This document shows positions 18,997 to 27,713 of a DNA stretch of 32,144 nt, piece by piece (the stretch's first letter is position 1; the number at the start of each line of letters is the position of its first letter). The notes under the pieces are model-generated. The model was not told the DNA's origin. It did no database searches and saw only the letters and a program-made list of their open reading frames with translations. Source of the DNA: Acidobacteriota bacterium (GTDB taxonomy: Bacteria; Acidobacteriota; Thermoanaerobaculia; Gp7-AA8). The stretch is taken from NCBI GenBank assembly GCA_021781455.1, contig JAJXWV010000058.1, positions 1-32,144 on the forward strand, given 5' to 3'. The position numbers and the translations under genes are program-made.

Positions 18997-20085
18997 ATGC
19001 CCTCGAGTTTGCGCGCACCCCGCCGCCGGCGTCGCCCCACCGCCGTCACGATCCATGACGTGGCCGCGCGTGCCGGCGTGTCGGTGGCCACGGTTTCCCG
19101 GGTCCTGAACCGCAAGGCTCTGGTCCGCGAAGAGACCTCGCGTCAGGTTCTGGAAGTGGCTCGCTCCCTTCATTACGTTCCGAACATCGCCGCGCGTGCG
19201 CTCAGCATTCGCCGCAATCACACCATCGGCATCGTCCTTCCCGACGTGCACGGCCAGTTCTTCTCGGAAGTGATCCGGGGCATCGACCTGGCGGCACGCC
19301 GCGCCGGCTATCACATCCTCGTTTCCGGCTCGCACAGCGACCGCGACGAGATGCTGGCGGTGCTCGAGGCCATGCGCGGCCGCGTGGACGGGATGGTGGT
19401 GATGTCGCCCGACGTGGCCGTCACGGCGCTGCGCGAGCAGTTCGTATCCGCTCAGCCGCTGGTGCTGCTCAACTCCCCGGCCGCCGGCCACGACGCCATC
19501 ACCATCGACAACCACGGCGGCGCGCAGGCCATGATGCGTCACCTCGCGGAGCTCGGGCATACGCGCATCGCCTTCGTCAAGGGCCCGGAGGAGAATGCCG
19601 ATGCCACGGAGCGCCTGCGAGCCTATCGGCGCGCTCTGCGGCTGATCGGGGCGGTCCGTTCCGCCGAGCTGGAGTTTGCCGGGGATTTCAGCGAGGAGTC
19701 CGGATTTGCGGCGGGCCTGCAAATTCTCGCGGCGACGCCGCGGCCCACGGCCGTTTTCGCCTCCAACGACGCCATGGCCGTGGGCGTGCTTTCAGCGTTG
19801 AGCGAGAGCGGCTTCAGCGTGCCGCGCGATTTCTCCGTGGTGGGGTTCGACGACATCCCCATCGCCCGTTACCTCGCGCCTCCGCTGACCACGGTGAAAG
19901 TGGACATGGCCGAGTTAGGCCGGCGCGCCTTCGAGCTGCTCTTCGAGTCGATCGGCGGCGGTGCGGCCCACACCCCGCGACACGAGTGCATTCCCACTAC
20001 TCTCGTCGTGCGGCAATCGTGCGGCATGCCGAGCGCCTCCCGACGAACGAACCCAACGAGTGGAAAAGCGAAAGCAACGCATTAG
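18997..20085 (+). CDS. LacI-family transcriptional regulator
   Basis: A 362-residue repressor. The N-terminal helix-turn-helix is typical (TIHDVAARAGVSVATVSRVL, residues 18-37), followed by the hinge PNIAARALS and a periplasmic-binding-protein-like sugar domain (TIGIVLPDVHGQFFSEVIRG, FVKGPEENADATERLRAY, AVFASNDAMAVGVL, VVGFDDIPIARYL). A basic stretch precedes the HTH. I chose the ATG at 18997, with GAGAG 8 nt upstream; a GTG at 18988 would add three residues. A LacI-type palindrome sits 15 nt before the start. It is followed after 16 bp by the TonB-dependent receptor gene, so it probably senses the imported sugar and controls the whole locus plus the divergent GH1 gene. Confidence 0.92.
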   Translation: MPSSLRAPRRRRRPTAVTIHDVAARAGVSVATVSRVLNRKALVREETSRQVLEVARSLHYVPNIAARALSIRRNHTIGIVLPDVHGQFFSEVIRGIDLAARRAGYHILVSGSHSDRDEMLAVLEAMRGRVDGMVVMSPDVAVTALREQFVSAQPLVLLNSPAAGHDAITIDNHGGAQAMMRHLAELGHTRIAFVKGPEENADATERLRAYRRALRLIGAVRSAELEFAGDFSEESGFAAGLQILAATPRPTAVFASNDAMAVGVLSALSESGFSVPRDFSVVGFDDIPIARYLAPPLTTVKVDMAELGRRAFELLFESIGGGAAHTPRHECIPTTLVVRQSCGMPSASRRTNPTSGKAKATH

Positions 20086-20101
20086 AAGAAGAGGAGGACA
20101 C

Positions 20102-22981
20102 ATGAGAGGAAGATCCGCCCCCCGGCTGTTTGTGCTGTTCCTCCTGCTGCTCGCCTTCGTGGTCGCTCTGCCGCTGTGCGCGCAGACGACGACGGCGACG
20201 ATCCGCGGGAAAGTCGTCAACCAGAGCGGAAACACCGTTTCCAATGCGGAGATCAACGCCGTCTCCACCTCCAGCGGCTTCGTGACCACCGTGCACTCGC
20301 GCGCGGACGGCACCTACACGCTGGCCGGCCTCACGCCCGGCGAGTACAACATCGTCGTGGCCGCGCAGGGTTACGAGCCGAGGTCGCAGACCGTCACGGT
20401 CAGTGTCGGCCAGACCCTCGACGCGAACCTCAGCATCAGCCCGACCGCACTCGTGACCGAGTCGATCACGGTGGTCGGCAATCAGCTGATCGAGACGAAG
20501 AGCTCGGAGATCGGCACGAACGTCTCGAGGCAGCAGATCGAGAACCTGCCCCAGGACAATCGCAACTTCCTCAACTTCGCGACCATGGCCCCGGGCATCC
20601 GCATGTCGAATGACCCCACCCGGAAGGTCATCGCCGGCGACGCTCAGGACCCGGAGATGACGAACGTCTTCATCGACGGCGTCAGCACCAAGAACGACGT
20701 CCTTCTGGGCGGCACGTCGGGTCAGGACTCGAGCCGCGGCAATCCCTTCCCGCAGAACGCCGTGCAGGAGTTCCGCGTCATCACCCAGAATTACAGCGCG
20801 CAGTACGACCACGCCTCGAGCGCGATCATCACCGCCGTCACCAAGTCGGGCTCGAACGAATTCAGCGGCCAGGCCTTCGGCTACTACCAGCCGAAACAGT
20901 GGGTCACCTCGACGGCCAAGGGCTTTCAGTACTCGACGCTGACCAACAACGCCGCTTATCACCGAATCCAACCCGGACTGAGTTTCGGCGGTCCCATCAT
21001 CCGCGACCAGCTGAACTTCTTCTTCGCCTATGAGGGCGACGACGAGCATGCCACGACACCAGTGGCGATCCCGTCGCAATACGCCAGCCAGTTCGGGTCC
21101 AACGCCGGCGTCTTCGCCAGTCCCTTCAAATCGAATCTCGCATTCGGAAAGCTGAGCTGGCAGCCATCGAAGAGCCAGTTGATCGACTTCAGCGGCAATT
21201 ACCGCCGCGAGCATGAGACCCGCGACTTCGGCGGCGGCACGACCTACCAGTCGGCGACCGATCTTCGCAACTGGGTCTATGGCGCTACCCTGCGCCATCA
21301 GTGGAACAACGCCAGCGCCCTGAACGAAGCAACCCTGGCCTTCTCGAAGTACGCCTGGAATCCGACGCCGCTCAACCCAAACCTGCTCGGCCTGAACTTC
21401 GAAGGCTGCTGCCGGCTCGGCGGTAACAGCACGACCCAGGAATTCGCACAGCGCCGCATCGAGCTCCGCGACAACTACAGTCTCGCGCCCATCACCTTCC
21501 ACGGGCAGCACAGCTTCCAGGTGGGCGGCAACCTCGATTTCATGCGCTACAACGTGAACAAGAGTCTCTTCGGGAATCCCGAGTTCGATTTCAGGAACGA
21601 CGCGGCGAATGGGTTCTCATACACGGGGTGCACGCCCTCGAACGTCGGAAGCGTGGACTGCGAGCCGTACCAGGCCCAGTTCGGTTTCGGCAACCCGTTC
21701 CTCGCGGTCACCAACAACGAATACGGCATCTATGGACAGGACAACTGGCGCGTCAACGATCGCCTGCAGTTGAATCTCGGATTGCGGTGGGACTATGAGA
21801 GCCACATGCTCGACGAGAATTTCGTCACCCCCGCGGACATCGTTGCCGCATTGAAGGGGAAGACGTTCCAGGCGAACGGAATGAACATCACCATTCCGGA
21901 CTCGTATTTTTCCAACGGCAGCCAGAGGAAGCCGTATAAGAGCGAGTTCCAGCCGCGCGTCGGTTTCTCCTATGACATCTTCGGCGACAGCAAGTCCGTC
22001 GCATTCGGCGGGTTTGGCCGTTATTACGACCGTCTTTATCTGAACTCCACGCTCGATGAGCGGTACCGGCTTCAGTACCCGGTCTATAACATTCAGTTCT
22101 CGCCCGACGGCCGTCCCGGCACGATCAAGTGGGATCCTTCTTATCTCAGCGTCGCCGGTCTGAACAGCCTGATTGCGTCGGGGCAGGCTCACCCCGAAAT
22201 CCATCTGCTGAGCAATAACACCAAGCCGCCGTACTCGAACCAGTGGAACATTGGCTACCGCCAGGCGATCAGCACGTGGCTGGCCTCGGCGAGCTACAAC
22301 GTGGTGCGCGGCTATCGCGGCATTACATGGGTATCGGCAACCGGCACCTGCTGTGCGGCGCTCGCGCCCGGCTACGGAGCGGTCATTCTGTCCGATCCTG
22401 TCGGCAAGAGTTACTGGTACACCGGTGAGAGCCTGACGCTCGACCGTCCGTACACGTCCCAATCGCGTTGGGGCGTGCATCTCGTTTACACGCACTCCAA
22501 GGCGCTCCAGAACGGCAATGACCTCTTCAGCCTCGATCTGCCGAGCGCGGCCGCGTATGCAAGGCACCCGGTGAACGGGTCGGAGCCGAATCACTTCGTC
22601 GGCACGGGCATGGTCGGGCTTCCACTCGAGGTCATGTTCAGCACGACCGTGACGTGGGGCACCGGCCCGGCAGTGGACGTCTTCGACCTCTCGCAGGGAT
22701 TTGACCTTGCGGGTCACATAAAGACCGGCGTGATCAACCGGGCGGTCTATCCGTCGGGTGGTTACAGGACCGTCGATTTCCGCCTGGCCAAGGACTTTCC
22801 GACGTATGGGAAGGCCAGCGTCGGCCTGTCGCTGGAAGTCTTCAATGCGTTCAACGCCAAGAATTACGGTTGCCTGAGCAACTTCCTCGGGCCTGGGGAC
22901 AACCCGGCCAACCTCGGTCAGCCCGGCTGTGTCGTCAGCCTCGGCCGTCGTGAACAGGTGGGCTTCAAGGTCAACTTCTAA
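20102..22981 (+). CDS. Oar-type TonB-dependent receptor
   Basis: A 959-residue outer-membrane receptor. The signal peptide (about residues 1-27, ending PLCAQ) is followed by a carboxypeptidase-regulatory-like beta sandwich (about 30-105, TIRGKVVNQSGNTVSNAEI, DGTYTLAGLTPGEYNIVV), then the plug (about 125-260, TNVSRQQIENLPQDNRNFL, VFIDGVS, VQEFRVITQNYSAQYDH) and a beta barrel ending in the Phe typical of outer-membrane proteins (GFKVNF). This architecture is the expanded receptor type of Acidobacteriota and Myxococcota. It should take up large ligands using TonB energy. A strong GAGGAGG site lies 4-10 nt before the ATG. From position in the operon the ligand is probably the glycan cut by the downstream enzymes. 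Confidence 0.9.
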   Translation: MRGRSAPRLFVLFLLLLAFVVALPLCAQTTTATIRGKVVNQSGNTVSNAEINAVSTSSGFVTTVHSRADGTYTLAGLTPGEYNIVVAAQGYEPRSQTVTVSVGQTLDANLSISPTALVTESITVVGNQLIETKSSEIGTNVSRQQIENLPQDNRNFLNFATMAPGIRMSNDPTRKVIAGDAQDPEMTNVFIDGVSTKNDVLLGGTSGQDSSRGNPFPQNAVQEFRVITQNYSAQYDHASSAIITAVTKSGSNEFSGQAFGYYQPKQWVTSTAKGFQYSTLTNNAAYHRIQPGLSFGGPIIRDQLNFFFAYEGDDEHATTPVAIPSQYASQFGSNAGVFASPFKSNLAFGKLSWQPSKSQLIDFSGNYRREHETRDFGGGTTYQSATDLRNWVYGATLRHQWNNASALNEATLAFSKYAWNPTPLNPNLLGLNFEGCCRLGGNSTTQEFAQRRIELRDNYSLAPITFHGQHSFQVGGNLDFMRYNVNKSLFGNPEFDFRNDAANGFSYTGCTPSNVGSVDCEPYQAQFGFGNPFLAVTNNEYGIYGQDNWRVNDRLQLNLGLRWDYESHMLDENFVTPADIVAALKGKTFQANGMNITIPDSYFSNGSQRKPYKSEFQPRVGFSYDIFGDSKSVAFGGFGRYYDRLYLNSTLDERYRLQYPVYNIQFSPDGRPGTIKWDPSYLSVAGLNSLIASGQAHPEIHLLSNNTKPPYSNQWNIGYRQAISTWLASASYNVVRGYRGITWVSATGTCCAALAPGYGAVILSDPVGKSYWYTGESLTLDRPYTSQSRWGVHLVYTHSKALQNGNDLFSLDLPSAAAYARHPVNGSEPNHFVGTGMVGLPLEVMFSTTVTWGTGPAVDVFDLSQGFDLAGHIKTGVINRAVYPSGGYRTVDFRLAKDFPTYGKASVGLSLEVFNAFNAKNYGCLSNFLGPGDNPANLGQPGCVVSLGRREQVGFKVNF

Positions 22982-23017
22982 GCACCGCGTGCTCGGCATT
23001 TAGTCTGAAGTCGTCGA

Positions 23018-23041
23018 GGGGCGGGCCGCACGGCCCGCCCC
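23018..23041 (+). terminator. Strong hairpin after receptor gene
   Basis: GGGGCGGGCC (23018-23027), loop GCAC, GGCCCGCCCC (23032-23041), then GTTTCTTCTTT. The 10-bp GC stem with an interrupted T-rich tail lies 37 bp after the receptor stop and 22 bp before the next gene. It may act as a partial terminator or 3' stabiliser that lets the receptor be made in excess. Confidence 0.6.
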
Positions 23042-23063
23042 GTTTCTTCTTTGCAGGTTGTTC

Positions 23064-24515
23064 ATGTCCCGCAAACTCGCCGTCCTGCTGATCTTCCTCG
23101 CGCTGTTCTCGTGCGCGAGCGATCCCGCACGCCACCGCGCCGTCACCGTGCCGGACGACGCCGTCCTCGCCGACCTTCAACAGCGGACGTTCCGCTTCTT
23201 CTGGGACACGGCCGATCCGGGAACGCATCTGATTCCCGATCGCTGGCCGACGCCCTCGTTCTCCAGCATCGCTGCGGTGGGATTCGGGCTCACCGCGTAC
23301 GGCATCGGTGCGGAGCGGGGGTGGGTCACGCGCGAAGAGGCGGCCGCGCGGACGCTGGCCACGCTGCAGTTCTTCCTCGATGCGCCAATGGGGCCCGACC
23401 CGACGGGCATGACGGGATACAAGGGCTTCTACTACCACTTCCTGGACATGCAGACGGGCACCCGCTTCAAGGATGTCGAGCTGTCGACGATCGACACGAC
23501 ACTCCTGCTCGCCGGTGTGCTTTTCTCCGAATCGTATTTCGACCGCGACAACCCGACGGAGCTGTCGATCCGGCAGGCCGCCGAAGCGCTCTACCAGCGT
23601 GCGGACTGGACGTTCTTCCTGGCGCGGCCACCGCTTGTCAGCATGGGCTGGACACCCGAGAACGGGCTGCACACCTACGACTGGCACGGCTACGACGAGG
23701 GGATGATTCTCTACATCCTCGCCCTCGGTTCTCCCACCCATCCCATCGATCCGGCGGCGTGGAGCGCGTGGACCGCGACGTACAAGTGGGAGTCGTGGTA
23801 CGGCCAGGAGTACGTCACGTTCCCGCCGTTGTTCGGGCATCAGTTCTCGGAGGTCTGGGTCGATTTCCGCGGCATCCAGGACGCGTTCATGCGCGCCCAC
23901 GGGATCGACTACTTCGAGAACTCGCGGCGCGCGGCCCTCTCGCAGCATGCCTACGCCATCGCCAATCCCGGAGGCTGGCGCGGCTACGGCGAGAACATGT
24001 GGGGCCTCAGCGCGTGCGACGGGCCGCTGGACGGGACCCTCACCATCGACGGCCGCTCGCGGAAGTTCATCACCTACGGCGCGCGGGGAACCGCGCCGGC
24101 CTGGACCAACGACGACGGGACGATCACGCCGATGGCTGCCACGGCGTCGATCGCCTTCGCACCGGAAATCGCGCGTCCGGCGATCATGGAAATGCGGAGA
24201 CGCTTTGGCGATCACCTCTATCAGCGGTACGGTTTCGTCGACGCGTTCAACGAGACGATCGATTTCGACACACCGGTGAAGATGGGCCACGTCGTCCCCG
24301 GCGTGGGCTGGTTCGACGGCGACTACCTCGGCATCGACCAGGGGCCGATCGTCTGTATGCTCGAGAACTACCGCAGCGGATTGATCTGGAACACGATGCG
24401 CAAGAATCCGCACATCGTGCAGGGGCTGAAGCGCGCGGGGTTCACGGGCGGGTGGCTGGATGTCGCAGGGACGCGCAGCAGCGCGTCCGCAACTCTGGTC
24501 GGGGCACACAACTAG
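23064..24515 (+). CDS. GH144-like glucanase lipoprotein
   Basis: A 483-residue lipoprotein: a short signal peptide with lipobox LFSC, then an (alpha/alpha)6-type enzyme of the 'glucoamylase family' (Pfam Glycoamylase), which includes GH144 endo-beta-1,2-glucanases. Family blocks visible: TFRFFWDTADP, SSIAAVGFGLTAYGIGAERGW, GFYYHFLDMQTGTRF, ELSTIDTTLLLAG, HGYDEGMILYILALGSPTHP, PPLFGHQFSEVWVDFRGI and IDYFENSRRAALSQ. It should cut beta-glucan in the periplasm or at the outer membrane. Beta-1,2 specificity is the best guess; related GH families share the fold, so the linkage is not certain. The ATG at 23064 is chosen over a TTG at 23058. It lies in the operon between the receptor and the sugar-binding protein. 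Confidence 0.85.
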   Translation: MSRKLAVLLIFLALFSCASDPARHRAVTVPDDAVLADLQQRTFRFFWDTADPGTHLIPDRWPTPSFSSIAAVGFGLTAYGIGAERGWVTREEAAARTLATLQFFLDAPMGPDPTGMTGYKGFYYHFLDMQTGTRFKDVELSTIDTTLLLAGVLFSESYFDRDNPTELSIRQAAEALYQRADWTFFLARPPLVSMGWTPENGLHTYDWHGYDEGMILYILALGSPTHPIDPAAWSAWTATYKWESWYGQEYVTFPPLFGHQFSEVWVDFRGIQDAFMRAHGIDYFENSRRAALSQHAYAIANPGGWRGYGENMWGLSACDGPLDGTLTIDGRSRKFITYGARGTAPAWTNDDGTITPMAATASIAFAPEIARPAIMEMRRRFGDHLYQRYGFVDAFNETIDFDTPVKMGHVVPGVGWFDGDYLGIDQGPIVCMLENYRSGLIWNTMRKNPHIVQGLKRAGFTGGWLDVAGTRSSASATLVGAHN

Positions 24516-24516
24516 A

Positions 24517-24598
24517 AATGTCGAATGTTGAATGAGAAAGCCATGAAGCGCCGCCTGCATTCAACATTCAACCTTCGACATTCAGCATTCACCATTCT
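24517..24598. repeat. Word palindrome (GAATGTTGAATG type) in binding-protein start
   Basis: GAATGTTGAATG (24523-24534) pairs exactly with CATTCAACATTC (24558-24569), and AATGTCGAA (24517-24525) with TTCGACATT (24574-24582). The arms repeat the word TTGAATG. The right arm is translated as part of the signal peptide of the sugar-binding lipoprotein. The same word forms another element at 27617-27696. Confidence 0.85.
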
Positions 24599-25847
24599 TC
24601 TTCTGGCGTGCTTATCACTCCTGTCGTGCAGCCGCGCAAGATCAACCGGCACGCACATCGAGTTCTGGGGTCTCGGCCGTGAGGGCGAGGTCGTGGCGGA
24701 CATGATGCCGGAGTTCGAGCGGCAGAACCCGGGCATCCGGGTCACGGTTCAGCAGATTCCCTGGACGGCGGCGCACGAGAAGCTGCTGACGGCGTACGTC
24801 GGCGAGGCGGTCCCGGACATCGCCCAGATGGGCAACACCTGGATCCCGGAGATGGTGGCCATCGGCGCGCTGGAGGACCTGACGCCGCTGGCGGCCAAGG
24901 CGGCGAACATCGACCCGAACGACTATTTCTCCGGCATCTGGGCGACGAACATCGTCGACAGGAAGCTCTACGGGATTCCGTGGTACGTCGACACGCGCGT
25001 CGTTTTCTACCGCAAGGACATGCTGGCCGCCGTCGGCTACTCCTCGCCGCCGAAGACGTGGGCGGAATGGGCCGATGCCATGCAGCGCATCCAAAGCCAG
25101 CACAAGGCGCGCTTCGCCATCCTGCTGCCGACGAACGAATGGGAGCCGATCGTGCAGCTCGCCCTGACGAACGGCTCGACGATCCTCAACCCGGCCGGAA
25201 CGCGGGGAGCCTTCGAGGAGCCGCCTTTCGCGGGTGCCTTTCATTTCTACCTGGACATATTCCGCCGCGGATTCGCACCGGCCATCAGCAACACCCAGAT
25301 CGCCAACCTCTATCAGCAATTCGCGCAGGGCGATTTCGCCATGTACATCAGCGGACCGTGGAATGTCGGCGAGTTCCGCCGCCGCCTTCCTCCGGCGATG
25401 GACGGGAAGTGGTCGACCATGCCGTTGCCGGCGCGCGATGCGCAGCATGGCCCGACCGGCGTGTCGATGGCCGGCGGGTCGAGCTTCGTCGTCTTCAAGT
25501 CGTCGAAGAACAAGGAAGCGGCGATGAAGCTGATCGAGTACCTGTCGCAGCCGGCCGTGCAGGTGCGCTTCTATGAGGTGACCGGCGATCTTCCGGCACG
25601 GCGCTCCGCCTGGCGCTCTCCGCTCCTGGCCAACGACCCGCTGTTCCCCGCTTTCCGCGAGCAGCTCGAGCGCGTGGCCCCGCTTCCGCAGGTGCCGGAG
25701 TGGGAGGAGATCGCCACGACCATCTACGAGCACGGAGAGGCGGCGGTTCGCGGGAAGTTCACCGAGGCGCAGGCGCTCGCCGACCTCGACCGCACCACCG
25801 ATCGCATCCTGGAAAAGCGCCGCTGGATTCTGGCGCACCGCCCATGA
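24543..25847 (+). CDS. Sugar ABC transporter substrate-binding lipoprotein
   Basis: A 434-residue family-1 extracellular solute-binding protein (MalE-like). The mature domain starts THIEFWGLGREGEVVADMMPEFE and has VPDIAQMGNTWIPEM, YGIPWYVDTRVVFYRKDM, the LYQQFAQGDFAMYISGPWN hinge segment and a GGSSFVVFKSSKN strand, all typical of oligosaccharide binders. The signal peptide ends in a lipobox (SLLSC). Its n-region (HSTFNLRHSAFT) is encoded by the arm of a word palindrome, which is odd. Starts are possible at 24525 and 24543; the latter has a weak purine-rich site upstream and a better-shaped signal peptide. It precedes two permeases with a 4-bp overlap. The ligand is probably a beta-glucan oligosaccharide, inferred from neighbours. 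Confidence 0.9.
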   Translation: MKRRLHSTFNLRHSAFTILLLACLSLLSCSRARSTGTHIEFWGLGREGEVVADMMPEFERQNPGIRVTVQQIPWTAAHEKLLTAYVGEAVPDIAQMGNTWIPEMVAIGALEDLTPLAAKAANIDPNDYFSGIWATNIVDRKLYGIPWYVDTRVVFYRKDMLAAVGYSSPPKTWAEWADAMQRIQSQHKARFAILLPTNEWEPIVQLALTNGSTILNPAGTRGAFEEPPFAGAFHFYLDIFRRGFAPAISNTQIANLYQQFAQGDFAMYISGPWNVGEFRRRLPPAMDGKWSTMPLPARDAQHGPTGVSMAGGSSFVVFKSSKNKEAAMKLIEYLSQPAVQVRFYEVTGDLPARRSAWRSPLLANDPLFPAFREQLERVAPLPQVPEWEEIATTIYEHGEAAVRGKFTEAQALADLDRTTDRILEKRRWILAHRP

Positions 25848-26716
25848 GATCCGAGACCCGCGCCGCCCTCCTCTTCCTCGCGCCCGCGCTGACGCTGATC
25901 GCGGTGTTCTTCTTCCTGCCGGTGATCGCGGGGTTCGCGCTCAGCGTCACCGACTTCGACATCTACTCGCTCGGCAACTACCACAACATCCGATTCATCG
26001 CTCTTCAGAATTACGGGCAGCTGCTTCACAACGCCACGTTCTGGACGGCGCTGCTGAACACGCTCTATTTCTCGGTGGTGGGAGGGCCGCTGACCGTGGC
26101 CGTCTCGCTCGCCGCGGCGCTGCTCGTCAACGCCAGGCTGGCGCGCTACAAGCCGATCTTCCGCACCGTCTACTTCGCCCCGGTGGTGACGACGCTCGTG
26201 GCCGTGGCCGTGGTGTGGCGGTACCTCTACCACCCGCGTTTCGGCATGATCAATCTCGCGCTGGCGAGGCTCGGCATCCACGGCCCCGACTGGCTCGGCG
26301 ATCCGAAGTACGCCATGCCGGCCATCATCCTCCTCGCGGTCTGGAAGAACTTCGGCTACAACATGATCATCTTCATCGCCGGGCTGCAGGCCGTGCCGGA
26401 AGAGCTGTACGAGGCGGCGCGCATCGACGGAGCGGGAGCGTGGAAGCAATTTCGCCACGTCACCCTGCCGATGCTCGGACCGACGTTCCTGTTCGTCGGC
26501 ATCGTGACGGCGATCGGCTACCTGCAGCTGTTCGCCGAGCCGTATGTCATGACCCGCGGAGGGCCGCTCGACCGCACCCTCTCCGCGGTCATGCTCATGT
26601 ACGAGCAGGGCTTCCGATGGTGGCGGATGGGATACGCGGCGGCCATCGCCCTGATGCTGTTCTTCGTCATCGCCGCGGCCACGGCCATCCAGATGCGTTT
26701 CCAGGAGAAGCGATGA
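25844..26716 (+). CDS. Sugar ABC transporter permease, MalF/UgpA type
   Basis: A 290-residue inner-membrane permease with about six hydrophobic segments. The N-terminus (AALLFLAPALTLIAVFFFLP) and the cytoplasmic EAA loop (EELYEAARIDGAGAWKQF, then VTLPMLGPTFLF) are typical of the CUT1 sugar importers. With the next gene it forms the sugar channel. The ATG overlaps the binding-protein stop (ATGA at 25844-25847), and its own stop overlaps the next start in the same way. No repeat-derived sequence is present. It is probably specific for the oligosaccharide delivered by the preceding binding protein. Confidence 0.92.
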   Translation: MRSETRAALLFLAPALTLIAVFFFLPVIAGFALSVTDFDIYSLGNYHNIRFIALQNYGQLLHNATFWTALLNTLYFSVVGGPLTVAVSLAAALLVNARLARYKPIFRTVYFAPVVTTLVAVAVVWRYLYHPRFGMINLALARLGIHGPDWLGDPKYAMPAIILLAVWKNFGYNMIIFIAGLQAVPEELYEAARIDGAGAWKQFRHVTLPMLGPTFLFVGIVTAIGYLQLFAEPYVMTRGGPLDRTLSAVMLMYEQGFRWWRMGYAAAIALMLFFVIAAATAIQMRFQEKR

Positions 26717-27612
26717 ACGGAGAATCTCCGCGTGTGGGACCGGCTTTCCAACCGGTCCCCTCAGAGGACAGGCTGGAAAGCCTGTCCCACACCAGAGTGC
26801 ACGGCCGCGCGATTCTGCTGCATGTCGCACTCGTCTCGGGAGCCGTGCTGACGCTGTTCCCGCTGCTGTGGATGATCTCCGCGTCGTTCATGGCTTCCGG
26901 AGAGGCGACCACGTACCCGCCCCACCTGGTGCCGCACGCGGCGTCGTTCGACGAGTACCGGCAGCTGTTCACGCGGCTCAACATCGGCCGCGCTTTCTTC
27001 AGCAGCACCGTGGTGGCGGTCGGGGTGACGGTGCTGTCGCTGCTCTTCAACTCCATGGCCGGCTACGCCTTCGCCAAGCTGCGATTCAGAGGGCGCGAGC
27101 GGATCTTCGGCATCCTTCTGTCGGCACTGGTGATCCCGGCGCAGGTCGGCATGCTGCCGCTGTTCCTCCTGCTCAAGGAGATGCACCTCGTCAACACCTA
27201 CTGGGGCGTGATCATCCCGGGGCTGGCCAGCGTGTTCGGGATCTTCCTGATCCGGCAGTTCATGCTGTCGATCCCGCAGGAACTGCTCGAGGCGGCGCGC
27301 ATCGACGGCGCGGGGGAGCTGCGGATCTACTGGTCGATCGTGATGCCGCTGGCGCGGCCGATCCTGGCTACGCTGGCGATCTTCACCTTCATGTCCACGT
27401 GGAACGACTTCATGTGGCCGCTCATCGTGCTGACCGACCAGTCTCACTACACGCTCCCGGTCACGATCGCCAGCCTCGTCGGCGAGCATGCCCAGGATGT
27501 CGAGCTGATGATGGCGGGCTCGGTCGTGACCGTGCTCCCTGTGCTGGCGCTGTTCCTCTTCCTGCAGCGTTACTACATCGCGGGGCTGATGATGGGGAGC
27601 GTGAAGGGATGA
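26713..27612 (+). CDS. Sugar ABC transporter permease, MalG/UgpE type
   Basis: A 299-residue CUT1 permease. The EAA loop is clear (QELLEAARIDGAGELRIYW, then IVMPLARPILAT), with TFMSTWNDFMWPLIVL and a C-terminal YYIAGLMMGSVKG. The first about 28 residues are abnormal: VGPAFQPVPSEDRLESLSHT is the translation of two repeat hairpins (26732-26792), inserted between the start codon and the first membrane helix (ILLHVALVSGAVLTLFPLLW). In normal relatives this cytoplasmic tail is shorter. The frame is kept and the transporter core is intact, so function is probably preserved. ATGA overlap with the preceding gene. Confidence 0.92.
   Translation: MNGESPRVGPAFQPVPSEDRLESLSHTRVHGRAILLHVALVSGAVLTLFPLLWMISASFMASGEATTYPPHLVPHAASFDEYRQLFTRLNIGRAFFSSTVVAVGVTVLSLLFNSMAGYAFAKLRFRGRERIFGILLSALVIPAQVGMLPLFLLLKEMHLVNTYWGVIIPGLASVFGIFLIRQFMLSIPQELLEAARIDGAGELRIYWSIVMPLARPILATLAIFTFMSTWNDFMWPLIVLTDQSHYTLPVTIASLVGEHAQDVELMMAGSVVTVLPVLALFLFLQRYYIAGLMMGSVKG
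26732..26792. repeat. Double-hairpin repeat translated in malG start
   Basis: Hairpin 1: GGGACCGG/CCGGTCCC (26736-26743 with 26752-26759). Hairpin 2: GGACAGGCT/AGCCTGTCC (26766-26774 with 26779-26787). The outer GTGTGGG (26732-26738) pairs with CCCACAC (26786-26792). Hairpin 2 is identical to the one at 17439-17460. Confidence 0.88.
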
Positions 27613-27616
27613 AACC

Positions 27617-27696
27617 GAAATGTTGAATGCGGAATGCTGAATGTTGAATGTGAATCCGGAACTGCGTCTCATTCAACATTGAACATTCAACATTTC
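27617..27696. repeat. Word palindrome (GAATGTTGAATG type)
   Basis: GAAATGTTGAATG (27617-27629) pairs exactly with CATTCAACATTTC (27684-27696), and AATGTTGAATG (27640-27650) with CATTCAACATT (27670-27680). It starts four bases after the malG stop and fills the gap before the large glycosidase gene. Confidence 0.88.
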
Positions 27697-27713
27697 GCTT
27701 CTGCGCCGGGCCG

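Noticed and set aside
22971-24560. Long minus-strand frame opposite the GH144-like gene
   Set aside because: It has Arg/His/Val-rich composition without any family motif, and mirrors a clear gene on the plus strand. A similar long frame at 19997-21511 was rejected for the same reason.
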